A DNA stretch of 30,776 bases from the NCBI GenBank assembly GCA_030267965.1, contig BRYA01000054.1, forward strand, positions 1 to 30,776, given 5' to 3'. The notes beneath the pieces were generated by a model. It did no database searches. It was not told the DNA's origin and saw only the letters and a list, made by a program, of their open reading frames with translations. Origin of the DNA: Triparma columacea (lineage: Eukaryota; Sar; Bolidophyceae; Parmales; Triparmaceae). The position numbers and the translations under genes are program-made. Below are positions 1 to 9,352 of the stretch, one piece after another (position 1 is the first letter of the stretch; each line of letters begins with the position of its first letter).

Positions 1-3000
1 GCGCTGGTCTTTGCAGCCCCCTTTGTGATCTCTTTTCCCAGCTCCAGCCTTGTGACAATATTTATCTTGGTCTCCTTTTTACCAACCCTGCAAAACCTCA
101 CTGCAAAATCTTCTCTTGCTAGAGACTGCAACCCCTTCTCTTTGATTGCTTCACTCATGATAATAAGAGTGCTCTTATCTGCTCTATACAAACGCATCTT
201 TGAGACAAAGGTCACATCAAATCTTTGCAACGTTGTTTTGATGTGCTCCTTTGCCTTGACCTCTAACTCAAAGTCGTTACCTGACTTTGTAGCTTCCCTA
301 ACTAAGCCCTTTGTCTGAAGCCTGTCAACATCCCAAAAGTAGGCAGCTGCTTCCTCAAACCCTGTTCTCAAAGTAACAGAAATCATTCCCCAGCTCTTTC
401 CTCCTCCTTCTGCACCAACAGTTGCTCTTATCATGTCAAATAGTGGTAAGAGTTTTGTGTCACCCCTCACCTTGAGATCTTTCATCTTCTTGACAATTTC
501 CATCCTCCTTGGCTTGTCAATCTCATTAGTCTTATCAAACTTTTTGCGCAAACGTGATGCACCAGTTAGGAACTTTGTACCCAACTTTTCAATGACTGCG
601 TTGGGTATGGGGCTGTGTAAATCTACTTGTGTTTGCAGTGTAGCTCTCGTTTGTGGTACACCACCCAAAGGAGGTAAAGATTCAAACATCCAGATTGTGT
701 GAACAGTGGCAACAACATGGCCAAACTTGACAGGGTGTTCCTTTGTCAAGTCATCTGTGCTCTGCGTATTAATCCACACAACATCTCTGCCGTCCACGGT
801 TTCCCTTTTCCATGTCACCTTGGTTCTGAAGTCCCTGTAAGAAAATCCAGGAATGCCAAGATCTCTTGTTGTAAAGTAGTATAGTGAGTGATTGTTGATG
901 TTCTTCACAGTGAAGTCAACTATACCATATTGTTTTAGTGTTTTTATTGTATAGCGGCTGTTGATGTCTAAAACCCCATGTGCTGCGCATTCATAAACAC
1001 TTGCATCTACTATTGTGGTTGCTATCGCGACACCCTGCGAATCTCCATCATTGTAGGAGCCCCTCATCTCAACTTTCTCATCAGGGCTTTCGAGTTCATA
1101 CGCCCCAGTTCCTTTCTTGCACTTCTCATAGAATTCCTTCGCTCTCTTGATTGCCTCTTCCTCCTCTTCTGTATAAGTTTGCTGCTCATTTTTTATAACT
1201 TTGGCAAGCAACTCTCGTGTAATCGAGTCCTTCTCATCATCAGTTTTTGCAAACTTGTTCCTGATGTCAATCATGTTGCTTGCATACCCGGTTGACAAGC
1301 GATTCATGATAAAGCTTGGCACAGAGCCCTTGATGTCCACCTTCGAAGCAAATATGACTTTAGTCTGGGGAACGCCACCAGTGGTTGTGATTGCTTCAAA
1401 CATCCAGGTAGTTCGTCCTGATGCGTGCACAGTTTGAGAGCTCAGAGGGAAGTCGTCGTTGAGCATGTCAGTGTCTTTGTACACGGTCCAACATTTCTTT
1501 CTTCCCTCCTCTATCTGCCAGGTACAAAAAGCTCTCCACTCCCTGTCAGAGAATCCTCGTACCCCAAGACTCCTCCTGTTCAAATAAAGCTGTGAGTGGC
1601 CATTCAATTTCTTTGTTTCGATCGCCTTGTACTTCTTCCCAAGTTTGGCCTGTCTCTGCCTTGAATCCTTAATGAACTCATATGCCACACACTCTGCAAG
1701 TGAAGCATCGATGACAGCCTCACACATCGCGATCACAAGGCTTTCACCATCAAGGTGCCCAGTTTTCAACTTCACCCTGGGATCTGGACACTTTACATCT
1801 TTGAAGGTCTTGCTTGCCTTGCATTTCATGTAGAACTCCTTGCCCTCCTTGATTGCCCTCTCCTCCTCATCGGTATAATTTTGTGGCTCGTTCTTTATTA
1901 TATTTGCGAGGGCCATGAGTGCCTCCTTGTCAATCTTGTCGTTGTTCATGATTTTCGGGTGATCTTTCGGCACACTGTCCTGGACAGTGCCTCGGGATGT
2001 GGTCAGCCCCTCCTCTCCACCTCCATCAGTCTCAACATGCCCGATCTTGATGTCGTCGTCCATGTCGCGTATGATATCCTCTTCTTCGTCGAGCCCCCCG
2101 TTGCCGTTATCTTCAGTAACAATTCGCTCGTAGTCCTCTGAGTCTGTTGAAGAAGAAGCCTTTGTAAGGGCTGCAGTACCAATCTCTTCTGGAGCAGCCC
2201 TGAGCGCATTGTTTTCCGTCATCAACTTGTCGTTGAGATCTTTGAGGTTCTTAATTTCAATGAGGTGTTCGGCGGCGACCCTTACCGCGGATGCTTTTAG
2301 TTCGGCAATTTCTATCCCTCGAGCATTGACGAGGTTCACTAATCTTTCGATTTCCTCCTCTGTCTTTGCAACGTTTACAAAGCTGTCAGGATTCATTGGT
2401 ACGGTCGAAGGGGCGGTCGTACGGCCGGCGGACGGCTGCACGGCACTAACATTATTACTGTCTACAACCAGACCGGCGGCGTCCTCATGACCATTTTCAG
2501 AGTCTGCGGTAATTGCGATTATGGCGTTTGTAAGTCAAAATGAAAAAGAATTCCACTCGATGATGCATGCGGTCGCCGTAGAAGCGCCCCACGCGGTCGC
2601 CGCAGAAGCACCCCATGCGGTCGCCGCAGACGGAACCCACGCAGTCGCCGGGGACGGATCCCATGCGGTCGCCGGGGACGGATCCCATGCGGTCGCCGGA
2701 GACGGATCCCATGCGGTTGTCGCAGACCGGCGCGCGTGCGCGTGCGCCGCGGCCGCCGCCCGTCGAGCTTGGGCAGGCCCTCCGCGAACGGCCCCGCGCG
2801 TTCCGCACGTAGGCAGTGAGAAAAAACTACAAAGCTTCAACGTGCCCTCCCGCGACTCTCCCGCTCTCCCCTAGAGTATTAAAATGTGTTTTTCCTTTCC
2901 CCGCTCTCAATGCACAACTCACCTCGTTCCACATCCTCGTGGCGGTTTTTGGAGTCTGCGGTAATGGCGATCATGGTGTTTGTGAGTCAACATGAAAAGA

Positions 3001-4297
3001 TTTCCATGCGTGCTCCTCGTTTCTGTGTAGCATGTCAAGCGCCCCACGCTGTCGCCGCAGAAGCGTCCCATGCGGTCGCCGCAGAAGCGTCCCATGCGGT
3101 CGCCGCAGAAGCGTCCCATGCGGTCGCCGCAGAAGCGTCCCATGCGGTCGCCGCAGAAGCGTCCCATGCGGTCGCCGCAGATGGATCCCATGCGGTCGCC
3201 ACAGACCGGCGCGCGTTTCTGTGTAGCATATCAAGGGTCTTCCCCCCTACAACCACCTGAAAAGAACTTACCTCGGTCTCGTCCAGCGTCCTCTTGAGAG
3301 CTTTTAGATTTAGCGACTGCGAAGGGGACAACATTGTTGCAAAAGTGAGAACAAATTACAAAGTTTCAACGCGCCCTCCAACGACTCTCCCGCTCTCCCC
3401 TAGAGGATTAAAATGTATTTTTCTTATCCAGCTCTCAACGCACAACTCACCTCGTCCGGCGTCCTTGTGAGACATTTCAGTTGCTGCAGCGGAAACGACA
3501 AAGAGGTGAAAAGTGAGCAAGTGGCAAACTTCATCTTGTCCTCCCACACATCTCCTGTCCACTCCTTGAGTATAAAAATGTTCTTCTCCTCCTCGAGCGC
3601 TCAACGCTCACTCACCTCGTCTGGCGTCCCCATGATCATTTTCAGATTCTGCGGGTGTGGAAATGTTGATGTTTTTTTAGCTTTTTGGAATCATTTCAAC
3701 AGGCTTCCCAATGATCTCTCTTTTTTCACTCCTTCCCATCTCACCCCCTACACGATCTTACCTCGTCCGACGTCTCCATGGGGCCTATCAATATCAGCAG
3801 TTGCCCCAAGGTTGACAGCATTGTCATTTGCAGACTTGACGACATCAGCGGCAGCCTCGGCAGCAATGTCACGGTGTTCCACCGCCTCGACGACAACGAC
3901 ATCGTCGGTAGCATGCCCGACAATCGCAGACTGATCCGCAGCGGCCTCAGCGGCGGCCCCAAGGAGGACAGCAAGGTCAGTCGCAGCGCTGACAATATCA
4001 GCAGCTGTGCCAACGTGCGCAGAGCGCTTGATGGCAGCAACAAGGTCATTGGCTGACGATGCTGTAGATGCAAGATCGGCAGTATGTTGAGCTCTTGTTG
4101 CCCTTAAGTCGGCTTTCAATCCAGCTATCTCCCGCTTCAGGAGGATGGTTAAATCCATCTCACTGTCAGCCTGCGAAAGCGTGAGGGGGAAAAGATGTTC
4201 ATGACGAAGATGTTAGGTGAGTCGAGACGAATACTATTTGCGCATATACATCGCCGCTGCTGCCGCAATATTCTTCTAATTGCTCAGGAGTCGACAT
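1..4297 (-). CDS. START-like repeat protein with duplicated micro-exons (3' end beyond window)
   Basis: Read on the minus strand, exons at 4235-4297, 3762-4170, 3616-3648, 3451-3483, 3272-3316, 2923-2955 and 2503 to the left edge join in one frame without a stop. The first exon (start MSTPEQLEEYCG) is the least certain; a start at 4158 (MDLTILLKRE) is the alternative. Counting from that M, residues 1-132 form an Ala-rich helical or coiled-coil region. About 48 residues then come from the micro-exons, followed by another coil and an acidic stretch. Two repeated segments of about 170 residues follow (roughly 430-598 and 662-836). Each ends in the pattern W-M-F-E, G-G-V-P-Q-T, V-D-x-x-x-x-x-P, typical of START/SRPBCC lipid-binding folds. 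A third, more diverged copy starts near 840 and is cut by the window edge. Ligand and role are unknown. Such proteins often carry further signalling domains downstream, which cannot be checked here. Confidence 0.75.
2560..2727. repeat. diverged 24-bp minisatellite, 7 units, in the next intron
   Basis: About seven more copies of the same 24-bp unit lie in the intron between the micro-exon at 2923-2955 and the exon ending at 2503. They are more diverged than the 3039-3206 array, with GGGGAC or GGAGAC in place of GCAGAA in several units. Both arrays run into the same flank (CCGGCGCGCGT). The sequences next to the splice acceptors are also alike (GTTTGTRAGTCAAMATGAAAA). The two arrays were therefore probably copied together with an exon-intron module. 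Confidence 0.88.
2923..3648 (-). other. cluster of four duplicated phase-1 micro-exons
   Basis: Four tiny exons lie at 3616-3648 (33 nt), 3451-3483 (33 nt), 3272-3316 (45 nt) and 2923-2955 (33 nt). Each starts after a CAG acceptor, ends in GAG before GTGAG or GTAAG, and is in phase 1 at both ends. They encode related peptides: ESENDHGDARR, ATEMSHKDAGR, VAKSKSSQEDAGR plus two residues, and DSKNRHEDVER. The same motif closes the preceding exon (HGDVGR) and opens the following one (DSENGHEDAAG). Because every unit is a multiple of 3 nt and phase-symmetric, any of them could be skipped or duplicated without shifting the frame. Confidence 0.75.
3039..3206. repeat. 24-bp minisatellite, 7 units, inside an intron
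   Basis: Seven tandem 24-bp units occur here, consensus on the plus strand GCGTCCCATGCGGTCGCC followed by GCAGAA. The four central units are identical or nearly so, and the outer units vary. The array lies in the intron between the micro-exons at 3272-3316 and 2923-2955 of the START gene. It is flanked by near-identical direct repeats of about 20 bp (TTCTGTGTAGCATRTCAAG at about 3021 and 3217). There are no spacers, so this is not a CRISPR array. Confidence 0.92.
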
Positions 4298-4849
4298 CCC
4301 CGAGGAAGTTGGGCTAGGCTGATGTGTCCTTCCTCCTCCCTTCCCCCTCGTATCCTCCCTCCCCAACAATCGCTCCTCCGCCCTCGCCTTCTATACAATC
4401 CTCACCTTCTTTTGTCTTTATCCACTCCGCTTCAGTGTCTCAAGTCCCTGTTGCAAAGAGTTCTCGAAATGTACCTGCCCTGCCTTAAAGCTCTCACAAT
4501 CACACGGACGATCCGAATGCGTCAAGGTGTGCTAAAATAAGGTAAAGGATGGCAGCAATGCGAAGAAGAATGTAATTATAACTCGCCAAGCCAACCCCAA
4601 CAGTATTTTTTGGCAATCCTTTTTATTACTTGACTTTACTTGGAATTCCAGCTGCTGGGGGGGGCGAGAGAGTTGTCTGGAAACGTCGACATCGACGCAG
4701 ATACAGACGCAGACGCAGACGCAGACGCAAACGCAGACGTAGCAGTAAAATAACTCCAAATTATGTTTTTCCCCTCACAACTGTATGCGATCATTTAACC
4801 ATCCGTCCAAACCTCCGTCCTATCATCCTCCCTTCCTTTTCCCGGGCCT
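4298..4849. other. intergenic region with a GACGCA microsatellite
   Basis: No gene was recognised in these roughly 550 bp. It should hold the promoter of the START gene and the 3' flank of the SDHD gene, both on the minus strand. A hexanucleotide repeat (GACGCA units, partly degenerate) sits at about 4694-4741. The minus-strand reading through it gives only alternating Cys-Val and is not a credible protein. Confidence 0.6.
4694..4741. repeat. (GACGCA)n microsatellite
   Basis: A run of six-base GACGCA units, with one GATACA and one AACGCA variant, extends over about 48 bp between the START gene and SDHD. It is a simple repeat with no sign of function. Confidence 0.85.
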
Positions 4850-5271
4850 CTACTTTCTGTTCTCTTCAAGCTTCTTCTTTCCCCTCCACATGCTCTTGAC
4901 CGTCTCCGTCATGCCGTCCCCCCTTAGGTTGAGATTCCCCAGTCCCAAGATGGTGACCCCGGTGACCCCCAGGAGCACGATCCTCGCCGGTCCGAGGAGT
5001 CCCTTGCTGACCTTGGGGACATAGTCTGTGATGACGTAGCTCATCCCGATGTGGGCGTGGAGGGGGAGGGCAAGGCCGAGGGCTAAGTCAACAGGCATGT
5101 TTATCATAGAGGGGGACAGGGCAAAGGCGACGGGGGTGAGAGCCATGATGGCCATGTTCACCTTGTGGTAGGTGGAGGTCGCGAGGGAACCCTCATCGGA
5201 CTTTAGGAGTGACATCTGGCGAGAGGCCTGCTTGACCCGGGCAGCGGGTTGGATGAGGGCCCTTTGTGTTA
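4850..5271 (-). CDS. SDHD: succinate dehydrogenase membrane anchor subunit D (CybS)
   Basis: This is one of the two membrane subunits of mitochondrial complex II, which passes electrons from succinate oxidation to ubiquinone. The segment HAHIGMSYVITDYVPK matches the family hallmark, with the heme-ligand histidine and the D-Y pair at the quinone site. Three hydrophobic helices are visible: MAIMALTPVAFAL onward, DLALGLALPL onward, and ARIVLLGVTGVTILG. The first ATG is at 5215, giving 121 residues. The same frame is open back to 5271 after a CAG acceptor and encodes TQRALIQPAARVKQASRQ, rich in Arg, Ala and Gln without acids, like a mitochondrial presequence. A short first exon upstream is therefore likely. 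ATGG at 5397-5400 fits the phase, but its GTCCCT donor is weak. Confidence 0.85.
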
Positions 5272-5713
5272 CTGTTGAGGGGTTTTAGGGATATCAGAGG
5301 GTGATGAGGGTTAGTTGATATGTAAGTGGAGGTAGTTGGGTGAATAAAAGGGAAGAAATTGAGTCGTGAGGGTTAAAATTGGCCAAGGAAAGGGACCCAT
5401 CGTCTTTTGAAGTTTGCCCTGTTTGGACGCTACACGGGGTTTATCGCTACAAATATGGGTAATTTGGGGAATGTTATCGCATAATTGTACATTTCTACAA
5501 TTATTACTTCATATTACGTACATCTAGAGAACATATGTTTTGTTCCTGGATTGTGACCTGCTGCCCGGTTGCCCATCGGTGTTTTTTGTTACCCAGGTGG
5601 AAGAGCTTTGTTGCACACAAAACCCATCACACCGGACACAAGCGCAAAGTGCCATGTTATCGACAAGCATTTCACAAAGGTAAAGCGTAAATTATTAGTA
5701 TGCAAAGTACATC
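5272..5713. other. gap between methyltransferase 3' end and SDHD 5' end
   Basis: These roughly 440 bp hold the likely SDHD promoter and first intron (near 5272-5396) and the 3' flank of the methyltransferase gene. The part from about 5440 to 5540 is AT-rich. No RNA gene or repeat was recognised. Confidence 0.5.
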
Positions 5714-6759
5714 TTATCCCTTTTCCCACTTCCCCATAAACACCCCGAGAACCCCTTCCTCCAACCCCTCCATCAAGTTCCTCTGTTTCACATCCGCGTC
5801 CTCCCCCATGAAAACCTCCGGTCCCCAGTCTTTCCCGCCCCCCCTCCCCACGGCCTTGCGGATCATATTTAAGCTTGACGCCGTCAAGTCCTCCGAGTCA
5901 CGGAGCGTCCAGCCATGGGCAGAGAACGCTTCCGAATATTCGGACCAGTACTTCAAATGGCACCCTTCCCCGCTAGGCCCTGTCCAAGGGACCGGATACT
6001 TAATCTGCAATAAGCGAAGGGTGAGTGTCGGCATCCTATCACGACCCTTTCCCACAGCAAGCGCTGTACTCCTAATGCAGCAAAGTCCCGCAGCGAGCGA
6101 TGTTCTCCTGCTCTGACTATATCTTGCGTTGAGCTCCAAGCTCCTCCTCCCTGTCCCGCGATTCTCTTCGCTCATCGCTCGCCACTCACCTCCCCCTCCT
6201 TCAATCTAACAACATCAAATAACCCAGCCCACCCACCCCCTTTAACTACCCTGGCCATCTCCCCCGCGACCCTCCCCATGTCCCCCACATTCATTCCCAC
6301 GTGTATCATGTAGCAGCCATCGAAGGAGGCATCTTCGAAGGCGGCCATATCCTCCCCTGAACCAAGAGCGAAGGAGGGGTTACCCGACATTCCGACCTCG
6401 CGGGATATCCAACGTGCCGCGTCGACAAACTCGGAACTAGTGTCTATCCCGACGACTCGAGAGCAGGCGTAAGGAGGAGAGGCGAGCATTCTTGCGGGGC
6501 CTCCTAAACCACAGCCAATATCGAGAATGGTTGAGTCTGGTTTTGTGGGCAGCCAACTTAAGAACTTGGTTGTGGTTAGGTGTCCTCCGATGTGAAATTG
6601 GTCTACCTTTGTGTAATCTACCTTTGTATCGTCCAGATTTCTCGGCCCTTTTTGGACAGCCTCAATTATTCCTTTCAGAGCGTAATTATCTCGATTTTGG
6701 GAGCTATTTGTGGGAGCCCTTCTTCTAATCATACTAGTTATTAGTCGTTGAGTCGTCAT
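5714..6759 (-). CDS. class I SAM-dependent methyltransferase
   Basis: Two exons (6190-6759 and 5714-6004) join in phase 0 across a 185-nt GTGAGT..TTGCAG intron to give 286 residues. Residues 78-90 (ILDIGCGLGGPAR) are the glycine-rich SAM-binding motif I, and VVGIDTSSEF (102-111) is the acidic post-I strand. DQFHIGGH near residue 53 and YPVPW near residue 193 resemble sarcosine/dimethylglycine N-methyltransferase-like enzymes, which suggests small-molecule methylation; the substrate is not proven. The N-terminus (MTTQRLITSMIRRRAP) is basic and could be an organelle presequence. The gene shares a 116-bp divergent gap with the bestrophin gene. A generic Methyltransf_11 enzyme is the alternative. 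Confidence 0.85.
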
Positions 6760-6875
6760 GTTGAGATATTGATTGAGAATTCAGTGCTAGACTAAATTTG
6801 GTTCTGGATTTGGACTTTGGATTTACTTTCTCACCTTCTCTCTCAGTCAATCTACAGGGGCCCTGTACCTTCAAA
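6760..6875. promoter_or_regulatory. 116-bp divergent intergenic region (inferred shared promoter)
   Basis: The methyltransferase (minus) and bestrophin (plus) start codons lie 116 bp apart, head to head. Both promoters must lie in this gap or reach into the neighbouring gene. No TATA box or named element was recognised; the assignment rests on geometry alone. Confidence 0.45.
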
Positions 6876-8392
6876 ATGTTACGGATATATCTTACAATCA
6901 TAATATGTATACTGCCAACAACACTAAAGGCATTTAATCCTTCTAAACCTTTCCAATCAAAAAGAATATCTCACAATGTCCACATCAACCTCGAGCTGGC
7001 ACATCCAAAAACCCCAACGACTACTTCTCTAAGTTCCTCGACGATTGATGAACTGGAAATTAATGTCGAAAAGATTCTAAAATTGAGAAATGTTGACGCT
7101 AGCTCCAACCCTCGTCTCATATCTCGAGGAGGGCTAACGCTTGCTAAGATGTGGACACTTTCAGATTGGAAGCGCCACCAGGCCACCTCCCGTTACTTCC
7201 GTCATATAGTTAAATGGCCTATCTCTACCACCTTCCGCCTAATCTCTCCCGTGTGCCTTATCTTCACGCTCTGGTCTTACCTTTGGATCAAGCATATCAT
7301 GCCGAACTTCTTCCCCTCCTTCCTCCTCCCTTTGAGTGCCGTTAGTTTAACGAGCAGTGCGGTCGCCCTTCTGCTTACCCTCCGCACAAACCAGTCTTTA
7401 GCGAGGTGAGGTCTGATGTGACGATATTAGGTTCCCATTGACGACATTGAAGCACTCGCAGGACCGATACTCTTACATGGAGACCCTCTCTCTCCCCCCC
7501 CCCCCACGATTCTAACCCACTATCACAGACTTGCAGAGGCTAGGGAGGGTCTCGGTAAGAAATTCCCCCCTTTATCTTTCCTTTCCTAAACGTTTACGCC
7601 AACTCTTCCCCCTCCCTTCCCCCTCCCTACCCCCCCCCCCCCACTTCCTAACGTGCGCGCAGGCACCCTCGTGGCCCACTCTCGCGATACAGCGGCGATC
7701 CTTAACGCTTACCTCCCCAAGTCTTCCGCTGTCCGTGGATGCCGTCCCCTCTCCATCCTTGGTTGGGTCCTAAAGTCCCAGCTCCGCGGGGAGCCTTGCT
7801 TGGACGTTACAGAGGCCATGCTGAGCAGCGAGGAGAGCGAATACGTGCAAGGACAAAGGAAGAAGTGGACGGGCCTTTTGAGGATCATCAGAACCTTCGT
7901 GGCGGAGAAGGCCCAGGACGGGACCCTTAATAATATGGCCCACGGGGCGATATTGGACCAGATAAGTTACCTCAACATGAGCATCGGTCGGGTACGTAGT
8001 ACAAAAGGCTTTCCCCAGAAAAACCTTTACTCTTACTCCCAACCCTCATCACTAACCATACTTTGTCCGCCCCATGGCCCCCCCAGTGCGAGCGTATCTT
8101 TTCTTCACCTACTCCTCCCACCTACACACGTCATACCTCCCGCGTTCTCGTTCTCTGGCTGATCCTTCTCCCCCTGGGTCTCTCCAAAGTAACCCTCCCT
8201 GTCGCCCTCGTCGCTCAATTCCTCACCAGCTACGTGCTCCTGGGGATAGATGAGATCGGGGTGGAGCTGGAGCAGCCTTTCCAGATCATACCGCTCAACA
8301 GCCTGTGCATGGCCATAATGAGAGATTGTTTCGATGAAGTTGGGGAAGGGAGGATGGCCCTCCCGACGTCCCCGACCACAACAACACCATAA
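6876..8392 (+). CDS. bestrophin-family anion channel, probably plastid-targeted
   Basis: Four exons (6876-7405, 7529-7554, 7663-7991, 8087-8392) join in frame to 396 residues. The second is a 26-nt micro-exon that completes the bestrophin motif LRTNQSLARLAEAREGLG. The last exon begins CERIFSSPTPPTYTRHTSR, the strongly conserved bestrophin (RFP-TM/UPF0187) block, followed by hydrophobic helices and LLGIDEIGVELEQPF. Bestrophins are pentameric chloride/bicarbonate channels; algal and plant members act in the thylakoid membrane. The N-terminus MLRIYLTIIICILPTTLKA then FNP looks like a signal peptide followed by the Phe-containing transit junction of heterokont plastid proteins, so a plastid location is inferred. 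An in-frame ATG at 6798 exists, but the 6876 start places the signal peptide at the N-terminus. The gene ends 37 bp from the convergent DHHC gene. Confidence 0.9.
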
Positions 8393-8429
8393 AATATGGG
8401 CGTGCACTTTTCAATAGAACATACAACCA

Positions 8430-9183
8430 TTATTTATCTCCGATCATTGTCATCATTATCAACCCCGCTATGCTGAAGAATATGAGCCCGAACAAGCTCG
8501 TCAAGAAAAGGTGAAAGCACCTAAGATTCTTCTTCCCGATACACTTCCCTGTCCAAGGGCAGTGGTGATCCAACTCTTCTACGCATACATCGCAGTCGTA
8601 GCAGTGCGTGACCCCCGGGGGCCTCACGACGTTACAAAGCGTACACAGATTCTTCGACCCCCCCCCCCCCTCCTCTAATTCCACGTTGTCGTAGAGCTCG
8701 CTAAAGACAATCCCGGGGTCCGTGCAGGCCGCGAAAGTGAAAGCCAGGCAGGTAACGCCCGCGAGGGCCAGCTCTATCATCACCCCGGTCCAACCGAGTG
8801 AGGTCTCCAATATTACATACTGGGCAAACATCATGCCGCCACCGAGGATTAGGACGTAGGTGCAGATCATGCAGGGCCAGTCAGGACCGATCATGCCGTG
8901 GAGAGGAAAGGATGTGTCGACGTGGCCCCAGAGGAGGTACATGTGGCCAACCTTGAGAGGGGAGGGGGGGAGGGGGAGGGGGGGGGGAGGGAGGGGGGTG
9001 GGGAACAAAGTGATAATTAGAGCGAGAATGGGACGCGTGAATGGAAACTACTCGAAAACCCCCCTTTGCACACTCCCGAGTCCTCATATGACCCTCCCAC
9101 ATCCCAAAAATGCTCACCCTCCGAGGGCATATTGGGTTGCAATGAAATCTACCATCACGGACCCTATTGTTGTCGCTTCCCAT
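8430..9183 (-). CDS. DHHC-type palmitoyltransferase, short form
   Basis: Two exons (9118-9183 and 8430-8951) join in phase 0 to a 195-residue membrane protein. The intron between them has a very long C/T tract before its CAAG acceptor. Hydrophobic helices lie near residues 48-71 and 76-99, then the DPG motif (100-102). The Cys-rich domain CTLCNVVRPPGVTHCYDC (125-142) follows, with active-site DHHC at 150-153 and HCPWTGKCIG. The enzyme family S-acylates protein cysteines on Golgi or plasma membranes. A third helix follows (168-191), but the usual fourth helix and the TTxE region are absent because a stop comes directly after MTMIGDK. A G13 homopolymer (four Gly codons, residues 117-120) just before the Cys-rich domain is prone to slippage. 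Either this is a short family member or a 3' exon is missed. Confidence 0.85.
8660..8672. repeat. C13/G13 homopolymer inside the DHHC coding exon
   Basis: A run of 13 C on the plus strand (G on the coding strand) encodes four Gly just before the Cys-rich catalytic domain of the DHHC protein. The position is accurate to within a few bases. A change of one base would frameshift the gene ahead of its active site. Confidence 0.75.
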
Positions 9184-9352
9184 AGTGTACCCGGGGATGT
9201 AACTATTCTGGAATGAGGGTGTTTCGTAAAATGTATTTCTTTGCTTCTTCCCTTAACAGATTGTGGGCATGAATGGACTTGTGGATCTCAGGGCCAAGTT
9301 TGAAGTCCTGCAAAGTCCACCACCAAAAGCAAATTGTTCCAAACCACCAAAA
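9184..9352. promoter_or_regulatory. 169-bp divergent intergenic region (inferred shared promoter)
   Basis: The DHHC gene (minus) and TSR1 (plus) start 169 bp apart, head to head. The TSR1 frame is open upstream to an ATG at 9263, so part of this gap could instead be coding or 5' leader. No specific element was recognised. Confidence 0.4.

Noticed and set aside
25..2490. Several plus-strand frames of 60-130 residues in the first 2.5 kb
   Set aside because: They are shadows of one continuous minus-strand frame of more than 830 codons that shows clear START-like repeats.
3039..3206. Possible CRISPR-like repeat array
   Set aside because: The units are directly adjacent with no unique spacers, and the DNA is eukaryotic; this is a minisatellite.
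2521..3300. Open frames on both strands through the 24-bp repeats (Ala/His/Val-rich or Cys/Gly/Asp/Arg-rich proteins)
   Set aside because: A 24-bp unit is a multiple of three, so every frame without a stop stays open. The region lies between good splice sites of the minus-strand START gene.
4590..4640. ATTTTTTGG resembling an Sm site, hence a possible small nuclear RNA
   Set aside because: No conserved U1, U2, U4 or U5 core sequence or convincing stem was found around it; a T-run of this kind is expected by chance.
4532..4759. Minus-strand 75-residue frame with a Cys-Val repeat
   Set aside because: It arises from the GACGCA microsatellite and has no other protein-like content.
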